From contig NC_074719.1 in the NCBI RefSeq assembly GCF_947242115.1, positions 42,660,849-42,724,848 on the forward strand: a stretch of DNA of 64,000 nucleotides, in the 5' to 3' direction. This stretch comes from Biomphalaria glabrata (taxonomy: Eukaryota; Mollusca; Gastropoda; Planorbidae). This document shows positions 1-10,460 of this stretch, in pieces. The position numbers and the translations under genes are program-made. The notes under the pieces were generated by a model. The model was not told the DNA's origin. It was given only the letters and a program-made list of their open reading frames with translations, and made no database searches. The first letter of the stretch is position 1. Each line of letters opens with the position of its first letter.

Positions 1-299
1 ACAAGAAACACCGCTTGATTAAGACTTTTAAGGTTTTCGAAATGTAGCGCACATACATAGTAATATCAGGGTATTAGCATTTATTTTACAAGAAAAAAAA
101 CAGTATGTAAGAAGGTTTCTGTTTATGGTAAAGATATAATATTGTTAGCTTCACCTGTGTATCAGGCAGCAATCGCACATCACATTGCAACGATCGGTTT
201 TAGATTCATATTTACACAATTCCTCACACCAGAGATAGCTGAATGTATATAAATATAGATGAAAGTACCTCATGAATATTTCTATGTTCTGTGGCATTT

Positions 300-660
300 T
301 ACAACTTGTTCCCTTTACAACTTCTTGTGTGACTACAAAGGCCAATCCTTGATACACAGCTGCGGTCAAAGGTTGGGCATATGTAGTCACCAAGCGCCGT
401 TGCATTTTCACTCTTCTTTCTACTACTATTGTGTATGGCATCTGTAATTCGGGACCCTTCCTTTATGATCGCTCTCCATGTGGATCTATACAGTGCCACT
501 TTTTTCCCAACTGTTTGTGTCTATTTTTAAGATCTTCACGTCGCGTTTGCATACATCAGTATACCGTAAAAGTGGGCGACCAGCGGCTCTCCTGCCTCCT
601 ATTAGATCGCCATACAGAATGTCTTGTAGAAGTCGACATTGTACGATTTTGTTCTGGCGT
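300..660 (-). mobile_element. RTE-like LINE relic, 3' end of the ORF
   Basis: On the minus strand the translation carries the C-terminal hallmark of a LINE family common in molluscs: a basic stretch (RRAAGRPLLRYTDVCKRD) followed by a C2H2-like finger (CPTFDRSCVSRIGLCSHTRS) near 310-400. The same finger type recurs at about 30,060, 31,210, 34,120, 52,850 and 62,945. The frame is interrupted, so this is a dead fragment. Clade assignment to RTE-like elements is from memory of such tails. Confidence 0.55.
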
Positions 661-865
661 ATGGAATGAGTATATTGCTTCTTTGTTTCTTCCTCAGTAT
701 TTCATTAGGTTTTTTTTTCTGTTAGTTAGTTATGGTCTAATGTTTTATGTATTATAGCTACTTTACTTTATATTCTTCTTTCATGAAGTATTTATAAGTT
801 TAGTGATTTTACTAATGGTGTTACTCTAATGAAATGGGAGTATTCGTTTGTTATAAATCTGTTGC
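655..865 (-). mobile_element. CR1-like LINE fragment
   Basis: Sequence from about 740 to 860 (tttagtgattttactaa, ttcgtttgttataaat) matches, with changes, the minus-strand CR1-like copy at 51,400-51,560. It is a short degenerate piece of the region just upstream of that family's 3' end, with no usable reading frame. Confidence 0.5.
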
Positions 866-1589
866 ATTCAGCTATAATAATAAGGCTTGCCTTCAAGTCC
901 GAAGATCTAGGATAAGTGGATTATTTCACATGGCAACGCGGTCCTAACATATTATGCCACATCCTGCGCAGACATCTATACAAAGACATGATATAGTGTC
1001 TTTTAATCTCTAGGGAAAAAAAACATTTTGTGCAAATCTTGGCTTTTGGCTAATGAACTGTAATAACGAAAGTAGAATTTCCGATTTAGTATTTTCTAAA
1101 CGGAAGTCAGTTCACTGTGTTGAAACCATAAATAATGAATGTCTGATGATTTTTGTGTTTCTTTTAGAGAGGGAGAGAAAATATGACTGCCTGAGGTAAT
1201 TTAAAAGAAATATGCGTGATGGATTTATATATGTAGAATATAGGTCTATTAAATATCAGGTCTGTCTCAATGGATCTAGTTGGTCCTTCAATTTTTTTTT
1301 CATCTAGACAAAAAGTTGAAAAAGATATGTTTATGATTATCATTAAAGTTGATTAAAGTCTAGAGAAACCGTCTATTACTAGATTGTCTAGATCTATATA
1401 TCTATTATCTAGGTCTATCTAATATCTTTATGAGTTCTCTTAGCCTTAAAATCTAAACTAGATTTGGCTTCATCTACTCAACTTATGAAAACATGAGGAG
1501 ACCCTCAAACCTCTCTACTACACTTCCCATGATTTCTATATGAAGGATTCAAGCATTTTATTGCTCAAAAAAGGATTCTTATCTTATCT
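866..1589. other. AT-rich DNA without a recognised gene
   Basis: No convincing ORF, splice-phased exon or repeat match was seen. Around 1,260-1,470 there are many tctaga and atctag words, which may be a decayed AT-rich repeat. Confidence 0.4.
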
Positions 1590-1690
1590 TTTATAATACA
1601 GAAGTTACTTCGAAAAAGAAGATGATTACGTCCTACGCGTCATGCATCTAGTCATGCATGTTAATCAGTATTGGGGAAAGTAGCCCGCAG
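1590..1690 (-). mobile_element. CR1-like LINE 3' tail fragment
   Basis: Holds the family's end block in reverse orientation: acttcgaaaaagaagatgat, then tacgtcctacgcgtcatgca. The same block is at 25,330-25,400, 28,500-28,560, 29,640-29,710, 49,190-49,250, 51,170-51,220 and 63,835-63,900. Confidence 0.6.
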
Positions 1691-1964
1691 CAGATGGCTT
1701 GTGAAATAGCTGGAAAGTTCTCACGAAGGCTTAGGGAAACACATTTTGAGAACCAAAGTAGATACCTGGCCGGAGACAGGGGCAGACTACGAAAAAAAAC
1801 ACTTAAATAGACCCGTTGATGAAAACTGCATTGTCTGTATTATGCCTTATTATTATTATTATGTTAGAAATGAACGAGTAGTCATTCTCTGGCGCTGCCA
1901 CGGTCGAGTTTCGCTAAAGAGAAACAAAATTCATCGTAGTCCCTTTAACAGTTTCCACTGAGGA
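1691..1964. other. Intergenic, short (TTA)n tract
   Basis: No gene seen. A short TTA microsatellite lies at about 1,846-1,863. The end of this stretch adjoins the presumed 5' end of the I-group LINE. Confidence 0.4.
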
Positions 1965-2583
1965 ATTTTCTGGTGATGTAGCACGCGGCGTTCCAGTACC
2001 ACCTCATCGTGGTCGCCGCGTGAACACTCCGCTCTCAGGGAGTGGCCAAGGGTACTGGTTGCTTGCCGCTGATGAATGAGCAGCCGGCAAGTGTAAAAGG
2101 AACTCAAAGGGGTTATGTCCAGCCCCCCCCTGTGGGGCCCCGGGGCAACGGTGAGTAAGAGACCTAACGGGATCTCCGAAAAGCGGATAGCGCTGGACAC
2201 CAACTCGAGGGTTGGTCGGGTTCTCCTGGGACTCGACTGATTCGCGGGTCTCCCAATGGGCAAAGACTGGACTGACTGGCGCGGCCTTAGCGGGCTGCGT
2301 CGGGCGGACTGGTCGGCGTCCACGAGCTAGGCTCTATCTAGCCCGTCCCCTGTGAGGTAGTAGAGGAACGCGCCTCCCAATAAGCAGTTTCGATACTGGG
2401 GATATCGAACAATCCTTACACAACCACTCCTCCAGTAGGTGAGCTCTTGCCATACGGAGGTGGTGACCAGTGGTGCGGACTTCCCGCACCCAAAGATTTC
2501 GGACCCTCTTGCAGGCCCTGCGTACACTACTTTCTAATCGGCAATAACTAAGGCCGCCAACGGTCTTCGACTTCTATACAAAC

Positions 2584-4194
2584 ATGAATAACACACGTCA
2601 AACCAGAAAACCCGGGTACGAGCAGACCCAAACAGGCTCCGTCGCGCGGGTAGCGGGCGGCAGGCCCGACAACGAAAAATCCTCTACTACTCGCCCCGTG
2701 GTTCCGATCCGGCGGAACCTGTCGAACCACGAAAAATCAGCGAAGGTTCCCCTTCCCAGGACAAAGCCCTCTTCCCAGGCTACACTGCATTCGTTCTTCC
2801 CTCGGAAGAACGGTAGCCAAGGTGTGGCTAGCCAACCACACCAACCTGGTGATCATGTCCCGCACCAGGCCCAACCAACCATTACCACCCAAAAGGCCCA
2901 ACCAAACACGACCAACGAAGCGAGGACCATCGGTCCTCCAAATCACCAACCATTACAACGGTCTGTCGCTACCAGTCCTAAAACCTTAGGGAGCGATAGA
3001 CTTAGCCAGATAAAAGTACTTCAGCTCAATATCTGTGGTCTAGTACCTAAGATATTAGAGCTCACGAAACTCCTCCATGAGAGGGCAATAGATATCGCAC
3101 TATTGCAGGAGACTCTTGTAGGCAAGAAACGAAGTAGCCACATCAGCGGCTATACGGCTTATAAATGTAAGTGCGATGAGTGCCGTGGAATAATCACATA
3201 TGTAAGAAACGGCATGATAGTTTCTCAAAATCCTGGCCCTCAAAGCGGGCGTACCGACGCCATCTCGCTAGATATTTTCATAGCTGGAAGAAAACTCACG
3301 GTAATCAACTGTTATAACCCGCCTAAACATGAACTTGCCATTAACCTCGGCAATAAGAACATCTTAACTAAAACTCTATTAGCTGGGGACTTAAATGCGA
3401 AATCTCCTGCATGGGGCTATGACGCAACCGACTCCTCGGGCCAAAAAGTCCATGAAATCCTAAACACTACAAACCTATTCTGCTTGCAGAATAAACATAG
3501 CCCGCCAACTCTCCTACACACTGGCAACGGGTCTCTCTCGAGACCTGACTTAACACTAATCTCTGCTGATCTTGAGGGGAAAACCATAATTAAAGTGCTT
3601 GAGGACGTCGGAAGCGATCATAAACCCATAGAAATTACTATTGCCCTCTCAGAGGCCAGGGGTGTAGCCACTAAACGGCCCAAGAAATGGAGCTACACTA
3701 AGGCTGACTGGCCAGCATACGGGGCGGCTGTCGACTCCGCCCTGTCGAGTATCGCGATGGAGGAAGGGACAGTCGACACAAAATACGGCGAAATCACTGC
3801 AGCGATTTTGGGTGCGGCTAGGAAGCATATCCCGCGGACCTATCCCGGCATAAGGCATAGACCCGCCTGGTCCCGAGAATTAGATCGAATAGTCAGGGCC
3901 AGGAAACGGGCGAGGCGCAGAGCACAAAAAAGGGGACTCCCGAATGCCGCAGGGAGTTTAACGCATTATGCCGGAAGGCCAGCGAGGTGGCCCAACGTGT
4001 ACGGGCGGACCACTGGAGGGATGCCTGTGCCGGGATGGATCTTCGGGATACTTCCAAAGCCTGGCGTCTTCTTCGTAATCTTGAGGCCAAAGATTCGGCG
4101 CGTACAGCCACCCCATTATTGTCACCCAGTGGGGATCGAGTGGCAAAAGATCAAAAAATGGCCGACTTGCTTAACAAATATTTCGCTTCTATAA
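2584..4194 (+). CDS. LINE endonuclease half (N-terminal part of ORF2)
   Basis: The first 140 residues are a basic, low-complexity leader with QATLHSFF at residues 65-72, a match to the PCNA-binding PIP-box pattern. From about residue 140 an exonuclease-endonuclease-phosphatase fold follows, with its expected motifs: LQLNICG, LLQET (near 174), INCYNPP, AGDLNA (near 266), SRPDL and VGSDHKP (near 343). It nicks target DNA to prime reverse transcription. The true protein frame runs to about 3,930. After the A6G4 run this frame is off, so the last 85 or so residues are spurious. The ATG at 2,584 is the first in frame and gives a clean start. Confidence 0.8.
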   Translation: MNNTRQTRKPGYEQTQTGSVARVAGGRPDNEKSSTTRPVVPIRRNLSNHEKSAKVPLPRTKPSSQATLHSFFPRKNGSQGVASQPHQPGDHVPHQAQPTITTQKAQPNTTNEARTIGPPNHQPLQRSVATSPKTLGSDRLSQIKVLQLNICGLVPKILELTKLLHERAIDIALLQETLVGKKRSSHISGYTAYKCKCDECRGIITYVRNGMIVSQNPGPQSGRTDAISLDIFIAGRKLTVINCYNPPKHELAINLGNKNILTKTLLAGDLNAKSPAWGYDATDSSGQKVHEILNTTNLFCLQNKHSPPTLLHTGNGSLSRPDLTLISADLEGKTIIKVLEDVGSDHKPIEITIALSEARGVATKRPKKWSYTKADWPAYGAAVDSALSSIAMEEGTVDTKYGEITAAILGAARKHIPRTYPGIRHRPAWSRELDRIVRARKRARRRAQKRGLPNAAGSLTHYAGRPARWPNVYGRTTGGMPVPGWIFGILPKPGVFFVILRPKIRRVQPPHYCHPVGIEWQKIKKWPTCLTNISLL

Positions 4195-6740
4195 GCAAGT
4201 CCGAAAAGAAGTCTGCCACGTCTATAGCCCTCAACAAGGAGCGTAAGAGACTCGAGAGGGAGTCGGATGGGTTGGAAGACCTGGACACGTGCAACGCGCC
4301 CTTCTGCCGTGCTGAGCTGGACAGAGCGATAGCTAAGTGTAAAAACAGAAAGGCTCCGGGGCCAGACAAGGTTACTCCTGAGATGGTAAAACACCTCGGG
4401 GGTATTGCGAAAGACAAACTCCTTGAGTTTGCGAATCGGACCTGGGTAGAGTCCAGACTACCCAGGGCCTGGCGCTGTGCTACCATTGTTCCAATACTAA
4501 AAAAGGGCAAAGACGCGACTAACGTGGAGTCCTACAGACCCATATCCCTGACCTCCACTATCGGCAAGATAGTAGAACGGATGGTCAGCGAGCGACTCGT
4601 GTGGAGCTTTGAGAGTGCCGGTATCCTAGCGCCAGAGCAGGCTGGCTTTAGGGCAGGCTTGAGCCCGATCGACCAGGTCACGATTTTCATGCAGGAGGTG
4701 GCCGACGGGTTCCAGAGGTCCGAGAGCACATACGCAGTTTTTATTGACCTAAAACAGGCATATGACCGGGTGTGGAAGCAAGGCCTCTATCTTAAACTTA
4801 GAGCCATGGGCGTACGCGGGCGGACCTACAACTGGATAAAACAGTTCCTAACGGAGAGGAAAACACGAACACAGTTCCAGTACTCTCTAAGTGGGGAAAA
4901 CACCCCTATAAGAGGGTTACCCCAGGGATCCGCCCTCTCATGTATCCTTTTCATGGCCTATCTTAATGATTTGCCCAGCTCACTCCGGTGTCGCAAACTG
5001 CTATATGCTGACGATATTGTCCTCTGGTCAACCGGGAAGAAAGCTGACCAACTTCAGGCAGCATTACAAGCCGACCTCCAAACCATCTCCTCGTATTGCT
5101 CAAAATGGCAGATTCAGATAAACGTTGCCAAAACGACCTGGAGCCTGTTCAGCCTGGGAATCGACATTCTTGGGGCCCCATTCGAGCTCCAACTCGGTGG
5201 GCTGCGACTCCAACGTGAAAACACGCCAAAATATCTAGGAGTCACACTAGATAGGAAGCTCTCAATGCACTTGCACATCCAGGATGTTGAACGAAAGGCC
5301 TCGGAGAAGTTGGGGTTACTCAGAAAGCTAGCCAGTACCAAGTGGGGCGCCCGAGCTGACACGCTCCGCACACTGTATACAGGGGCTGTCAGGTCCCAAA
5401 TTGAGTACAGCCTGCCCGTGCAGGTGTACGCAAGCAAGACAGCCCTCGAATCACTCGACCGTGTACAGGCCCAGGCTCTCCGATTCATTTGCGGCACCTA
5501 TAGAACGAGCCCAACCTCCGCTGCAGAAATTATGTCCAACGTGGCTCCTCTCAGCCTGAGGAGAGAGCGCGCCGTGCTAACTGCCCTGGAACGCTACAAA
5601 AGGGGCGAACCAGGGCTCCCGACCCACACTTTAGTCAGTCATTGGAGAGAAAAACATAGGATTAAACGGACCTCATTTATGCACTGCGCTACAAATTTGA
5701 GTGCACAAGCTGGCCTCTCCACTGACCGGGTCCCAATTAGACGGATAAGCATGTGCCCGCCCTGGAGGAGACAGCCCATCCCTCCCATAAATTTCACTAT
5801 ACATGGGTTGGAGGGGGCCACAAAAAGACACACACACCCGGACCTACTTCGAAAAATGGCATTGGAAACACTAAAGACCTACCCGGCCGATGCCATATAC
5901 TGTTACACAGACGGGTCGGTCATGAAGGACCCCGTAAGAGCTGGGTATGGGGCCTATATCTGTTACCCAGACCTGGACCCTGAAAAGCTATCAGGCACAT
6001 GCGGCCTCGCCGCATGTAGCTTTGATGCTGAATTAACGGCGATTACGAATACCCTAAAACACGTGCTCCAAAAACTGCGCGAAAAGATAACCGTTGCGAC
6101 TACCGTTGTAATGGTTACCGATTCCCAGTCCTGCCTCCAAGCCATGGCTGGCTTCGGGGGAAAGTCCAAATTGGTGGAAGAGGCATTAGGCGCCGCAAAT
6201 AACATCCGCCTGCTTATTGGAGCTGTCATCGTTATGCAGTGGGTGCCCTCGCACTGCGGCGTGAGGGGCAATGCCGTGGCTGATGCTCTAGCACGAGAAG
6301 GAGCGCTGGCCGTGCCCGCTTTCGAATCGCCAAGTACGTTCCAACAGGCTACGACAATAATACGAGAGTGGGTACATGAAAAGTGGTTGAAATCCTGGGA
6401 TGACTCCAACACTGCCAGGGGAGTCTGGCAGCACATGCGCCGCCCAAATCGAGAGGACCCGTGGTGGAGGCTAAAAAGGTCGGAACAAACAACAATAGCG
6501 CAGTGGCGTACGGGACACTGCCCCATAGGTGCGTACTTCGCCCGGTTCCGGCCAAATTTTGATGCCCGTTGCCGACACTGTGGGGAATCAGAAGAGACGG
6601 TGGCGCACGTCTTGCAAGAGTGTCCGCAGCTCCGCGAGCTGCGGGAGGACGTATCTAGTGGTTTACTAAATTTGTATGGAAGCTACGAGGCACTACGCCA
6701 AACAGCAGAGTTCCTTACCAGGGCACTACGGGAGACCTAG
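3987..6740 (+). CDS. LINE reverse transcriptase-RNase H half (C-terminal part of ORF2)
   Basis: This frame is open for 917 codons and continues the endonuclease half; by homology it begins upstream near 3,930 (RREFNALCRKASEVAQRVRA), so the GTG at 3,987 is not a real start. Reverse transcriptase motifs are SYRPISLTS, AVFIDLKQAYDRV, GLPQGSALS and LLYADDIV (YADD near residue 340). RNase H starts near residue 637 with the carboxylates TDGS, DAELTAI, VTDSQSC and HCGVRGNAVADALA, so D-E-D-D is complete. A CX2CX8HX4C knuckle (CRHCGESEETVAHVLQEC) lies near residue 862. All catalytic residues look intact. Stop TAG is at 6,738-6,740. Confidence 0.9.
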   Translation: MAQRVRADHWRDACAGMDLRDTSKAWRLLRNLEAKDSARTATPLLSPSGDRVAKDQKMADLLNKYFASISKSEKKSATSIALNKERKRLERESDGLEDLDTCNAPFCRAELDRAIAKCKNRKAPGPDKVTPEMVKHLGGIAKDKLLEFANRTWVESRLPRAWRCATIVPILKKGKDATNVESYRPISLTSTIGKIVERMVSERLVWSFESAGILAPEQAGFRAGLSPIDQVTIFMQEVADGFQRSESTYAVFIDLKQAYDRVWKQGLYLKLRAMGVRGRTYNWIKQFLTERKTRTQFQYSLSGENTPIRGLPQGSALSCILFMAYLNDLPSSLRCRKLLYADDIVLWSTGKKADQLQAALQADLQTISSYCSKWQIQINVAKTTWSLFSLGIDILGAPFELQLGGLRLQRENTPKYLGVTLDRKLSMHLHIQDVERKASEKLGLLRKLASTKWGARADTLRTLYTGAVRSQIEYSLPVQVYASKTALESLDRVQAQALRFICGTYRTSPTSAAEIMSNVAPLSLRRERAVLTALERYKRGEPGLPTHTLVSHWREKHRIKRTSFMHCATNLSAQAGLSTDRVPIRRISMCPPWRRQPIPPINFTIHGLEGATKRHTHPDLLRKMALETLKTYPADAIYCYTDGSVMKDPVRAGYGAYICYPDLDPEKLSGTCGLAACSFDAELTAITNTLKHVLQKLREKITVATTVVMVTDSQSCLQAMAGFGGKSKLVEEALGAANNIRLLIGAVIVMQWVPSHCGVRGNAVADALAREGALAVPAFESPSTFQQATTIIREWVHEKWLKSWDDSNTARGVWQHMRRPNREDPWWRLKRSEQTTIAQWRTGHCPIGAYFARFRPNFDARCRHCGESEETVAHVLQECPQLRELREDVSSGLLNLYGSYEALRQTAEFLTRALRET

Positions 6741-6935
6741 GTCTCCCTGCCTTGTCACCAATTGGAGTTCATCTCAGGTGATGTAGCAGGTCTGCAGCAG
6801 TACCGCCCTCTGACAGGCAACGAAGATGTTCCTACTAATGTTAAGGGCCTTGAAGGTGTCTGTGAGGTCAATTGTTATTACCCCATCGGTTGATATAACA
6901 ATGGGGTATATTGTTATTTTGGACAATCTCCATAG

Positions 6936-7050
6936 ACGCTTAATCTCCAAGCCTAGGTTCCCATATTTTCTTTGTTTTTCTATCTCAGTTTTTCTTAAAT
7001 TATGAGACAGTGGTACGGCGATATCGATAATGGTAGCGTTTTTTTTCTTT

Positions 7051-7089
<39 letters not shown>

Positions 7090-7428
7090 GATAACGATAG
7101 ATAGGCCTCCAAAACATATTTACTACGATGTAAATAATGCATTACTATAATACTGTATATGATCAACAGGTATTGTATTGTTTCTGATGTATATATATAT
7201 AACACAGTTTACTACAATGTATTGATCCTGACTACTTCAACCTTCTAGTATACAGGTTTACATTTCTGCTCTTAAAAAAATGTTGATACTGCATCACTTA
7301 AGAGCTCTAATCTGGAGGAACTTTCTATTGCGCTTTCGTAATTGGGGAGCAATCATCATTGAGATAGGTAGAGACTTGTTTTTTTTATTTCTCATCTCAT
7401 AGTAAAGCCATAAAAATGTATGTTAAAC
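6936..7428. other. AT-rich flank with (TTA)n microsatellite
   Basis: No gene is visible. A TTA microsatellite of about 40 bp lies at 7,050-7,089, and short AT runs occur near 7,190. The TTA tract is not in the orientation expected of an I-element TAA tail. Confidence 0.4.
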
Positions 7429-7607
7429 CAGTGTTTCCCAAACTGTTTTCCACGGAACCCTAGTGTTCCGAGGGGCCTAAACAAGCGTTCCACGAACTCC
7501 TTGAATAATTAACAAGTAGACCAGCACATGAATTAATCTCTCTTTAAAAAAAATAAGCAAAGTATTTCGCTAGATACTTCGTTAAGGAAAATGTTTGAGA
7601 AACGCTG
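7429..7607. mobile_element. hAT-type MITE with 8-bp target duplication
   Basis: Ends are imperfect inverted repeats: CAGTGTTTCCCAAACTG at the left, TGTTTGAGAAACGCTG at the right. Flanks are tgttaaac (7,421-7,428) and tgttcaac (7,608-7,615), matching at 7 of 8 positions. An 8-bp duplication and CAG...CTG ends are typical of hAT transposons. It is 179 bp with no coding capacity. Confidence 0.75.
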
Positions 7608-7615
7608 TGTTCAAC

Positions 7616-8216
7616 CATAGTCTATGTAGTCTTAAATTTGTAAACATGTAACACATGAGATATTGGGATAGTGGTTCTCATTCTGTGTTAAGCGGACCCA
7701 AGGAGTCCTTGACATGAATGTAGGAGTCCAGCAGAATGGTGAAAATTGTATACAATTAAATTACTTCTCCGCTAAAAGCCAGTTTTTCCGATTGGATAAG
7801 TTGAATAATAAAAAAAAAACTCGCCTCCGTCTGTTGTTTAATAAGTTTATTACGAACTATTCACTCAGATTAGGAAAACAACATTGATTGCTAACAGTGC
7901 TGTGATAATATTTTTTTTTTGCGCATGAATATTAAATTAACGTATTTTAAAAACCAAGTAGTTGTTTCAGTTTCTCTCCTTTCTTAACTGAATTTCTAAA
8001 TGAAAGCAACTAAATAATATACATAAACATATATCTCTGACCGTCTGTTGACTATAGTGGAAAACCTTGACAGGTACTTTTCAAGAGATATCATTGCAGA
8101 ATGCCATTCAGCTCCAAGCTTATCGGCTTGACCAGTTAGGATGAAGAACAGCTGAGTTATATAGTGAGAGAAGTGTTGAGCTTCAGTCTCAAGAGCAAAC
8201 ATTGACTGCATTTTGG
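7616..8216. other. AT-rich DNA, no gene recognised
   Basis: No host exon seen. A hAT-like end word (gtggttctcattctg) lies near 7,673 and is followed by a duplicated 'aggagtcc' motif, but I found no matching partner end. Confidence 0.35.
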
Positions 8217-8772
8217 TGCAATGTAAGGAAAGAATATACCCGATGACAAAATCGCCAAGCTGAAACGAATTCAGAACAACGCCGCACGAACAGTCCTAAG
8301 AAAAACTAGACGAGATTCTGCTAGTACTCTCTTGCGCAGGCTCCATTGACTCCCAAAGAAAGCGAGAATCGACTACAAGGTGGCTACACTTTGTCATCAG
8401 TGTATATATAACAATGAGATGCCCTTGTACCTTAGCGAACTGATCACTCCATATGTCCCCCAGAGAGCCTTGCGCTCAATGGACTCAACGCCTCTAGTGG
8501 TGCCACATTTCTCCCTCAAAAGCTACGGTCTTGTGTTTTTTCTGTGCACGGACAAAAGGTTTGGAACTCACTCCCCATTGATCTCAGACAGACAACATGC
8601 TACATCACTTTCAAGAAGAACATTAAGACCTGTCTGTTTATAAATTTTTAGATTTTCTTTATAGCTCTCATGTTTATGCTTGTAATGTTACACAGCGCCT
8701 TGTGCCTACATTTTGTTTGTTAACAGTGCTTTATAAATAAAATTATTATTATAATTATTATTATTATTACCT
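8217..8772 (+). mobile_element. CR1-like LINE relic, C-terminal end of reverse transcriptase ORF
   Basis: Translation in broken frames reads as the C-terminal thumb and tail of a CR1/Jockey-type polymerase: KLKRIQNNAARTVLRKTRR, then RIDYKVATLCHQCIYNNEMP, then YLSELITPYVPQRALRSMDS. The element ends after ttataaataaa in a (TTA)n-like tail at 8,740-8,770. The frame shifts after about 8,530. This family differs from the other CR1-like family in the window. Confidence 0.7.
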
Positions 8773-9039
8773 GTTAAGCTGCGAAAATATTGACCCTGTT
8801 GATCTCATTTGTAACTACCTATTAAACATCTCACCAAGAACAGACTTTCTCTGCCGACATTAGAAAACCCATACATCTCATTGGTTTCTGCGATAGTAGC
8901 GTCTACTCTAATTTATTTGTATTTGTTTTACATTCAAACCTATTAAAATAAAACAATTAATTAAAATGTTAAACACTGGAAATAGAACAAATGAAAATAA
9001 TAATAATAGCCTTACCACATAAATGGCAAAGACAAATAT

Positions 9040-9400
9040 AGAATGTCATTTAGAGAGATCGGGTCTCAATCAAGGAAGTCCTATGCCGAACTGGGAGTCG
9101 ACCCCTTAGTAAGGTTGTGATAGAGCGTCGCATGAGGTTTGCGGGACATGTTCTCCGACAAAATGAAGTAGGCATACCAAGAGCTGCGATGACATGGAGG
9201 CCATTACGAGGAAAGCGCAAACAGGGACATCCTCGTATAACTTGGCACCACACTTTAATGGAGGACCTCAGAGCAGTGGACACCAGGTGGGAGGAGGCTT
9301 CAGAGACATTGCAAGTGACAGTTCTTTGTGGAGACAACTTGCCGCCCAACGCGGCGCCGAACGGCGCGTGAGGATCGAAGTCTAAGTAATAGATCGTCCC
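9040..9400 (+). mobile_element. RTE-like LINE relic, C-terminal end
   Basis: Residues RRMRFAGHVLRQNEVGIPRA and GKRKQGHPRITW followed by LWRQLAAQRGAERR are the characteristic C-terminus of a LINE polymerase family with an RR.RF.GHV motif. The frame changes near 9,290. A short minus-strand piece of the same kind lies at 10,525-10,609. Confidence 0.7.
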
Positions 9401-10110
9401 AACGTAAATGTTTTTAACAACAAGTAAAATATACACAAAAATATTTAAAAAAAAGAAAATTTCCACTAGGCCAAATAATTAACCTTTGCAAGAGGGATTA
9501 TTTTACTATAAGTAACTAATGAATGATAGATTAAACAAAATGGGGAAAAAAATGTACCCAGCCACTACCCTCACCTCCAACTCAGCCTATCCCGATAAGA
9601 ATCATAGTTAAGCGAATGTATACATAAAATATAAAATTCTAAAGATAGGCCTCTAGATCCAGACCTAGAAGCTGGTGCGCAATTTTTTCCTGAATGACTA
9701 TTTATTTCTTTATCTCTTTAACAAAATCAACGGGAAAAATCCACTACGTCTGTTGAGGATAAAGATTGTCACGACTCTAGACCAAAAATTCTATCTTGAA
9801 TTTAATATTTCGAAAAATTATAACGGTCAAACTAGAGTTTTCCCAGAGTGGTCAATGAACTAGTAATTGTTTTCCCGAAGATATACATAAACTGTGAGAT
9901 TTCTAGGAAAATCTTTAGAGCCGCTTTTCACAGTTTCCATGAAATTGAAAGCTGAATAGGGGAATTGCAAAAAAAAAAAAAAAAATTAATTAAAATCCCG
10001 CCATCTTTGTGTTGAAGTCGTTAATACTTGGTTTTATAAGCTCCTGTTAAATTTCTTTAGAAAGCCTATGCAAAATATTAGGGCTGCACCTCTCCCGACA
10101 AAGAGGCGGA
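9401..10110. other. No gene recognised; poly-A tract
   Basis: AT-rich DNA with a 17-bp A run at about 9,969-9,985. This is where an upstream ABCA exon carrying the start codon could lie, but I see none with a matching phase-1 donor and a membrane-anchor sequence. Confidence 0.35.
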
Positions 10111-10154
10111 TTTGGTTTCTCATTATAATTTCCTTTTCACTACTTTCCCCAAAG

Positions 10155-10460
10155 GGCTGCCAGTGCTGCTTCTCAGCCTCATCGTTTACCGCAGCAGCGT
10201 GGAGCCCAAACCTGAAAGCTTGCTGTATTTAAAGCAGGAGCTCTTTCCGTTTAGAGATACCAACAAGTCTCAAGTGTTGTACTATTACCCTGAAACTGTA
10301 GCCACCAATGCGTTTGTTGAATTCGGCACGGATGTATCTGGTAAGTATTTAAAGCAGGAGCTCTCTCGGTTTAGAGATACCAACAAGTCTCAAGTGTTGT
10401 ACTATTACCCCGAGACTGTCGCCACCAATGCGTTCGTTGAATTCGGCACGGATATATCTG
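10155..10460 (+). CDS. ABCA exon 1 (first visible): TM1 and start of extracellular domain 1
   Basis: The acceptor is ttccccaaag and entry is in phase 1. It encodes a membrane segment ([13 protein letters not shown]) followed by ectodomain sequence with the ABCA-like motif [18 protein letters not shown]. The last 120 bp are a tandem copy of the preceding 120 bp (units 10,226-10,345 and 10,346-10,465). Each unit ends at the same donor sequence, tctg/gtaagtatt, so the exon can end at 10,340 or 10,460. Both ends leave phase 1 and keep the frame into exon 2. Confidence 0.8.

Larger units (their letters stand above)
1965..6935 (+). mobile_element. I-group (Nimbus-like) non-LTR retrotransposon, nearly intact
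   Basis: A GC-richer block in AT-rich DNA with the full I-group enzyme order: AP-type endonuclease, reverse transcriptase, RNase H and a C-terminal CCHC-like knuckle. The 5' leader runs from about 1,965 to 2,583 and the 3' UTR from 6,741 to about 6,935. One frameshift at an A6G4 run near 3,925-3,935 splits the enzyme into two overlapping reading frames; otherwise about 1,385 codons are open, so the copy is young. No separate ORF1 was found upstream. I could not fix exact ends or a target-site duplication. I/Nimbus-type LINEs with RNase H are known from Biomphalaria; naming this copy Nimbus-like is inference. Confidence 0.85.

Noticed and set aside
7050-7089. (TTA)n as the 3' tail of the I-group LINE
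   Set aside because: The orientation is opposite to the TAA tails of I elements and it lies over 100 bp past the apparent 3' UTR; TTA tracts are common here.
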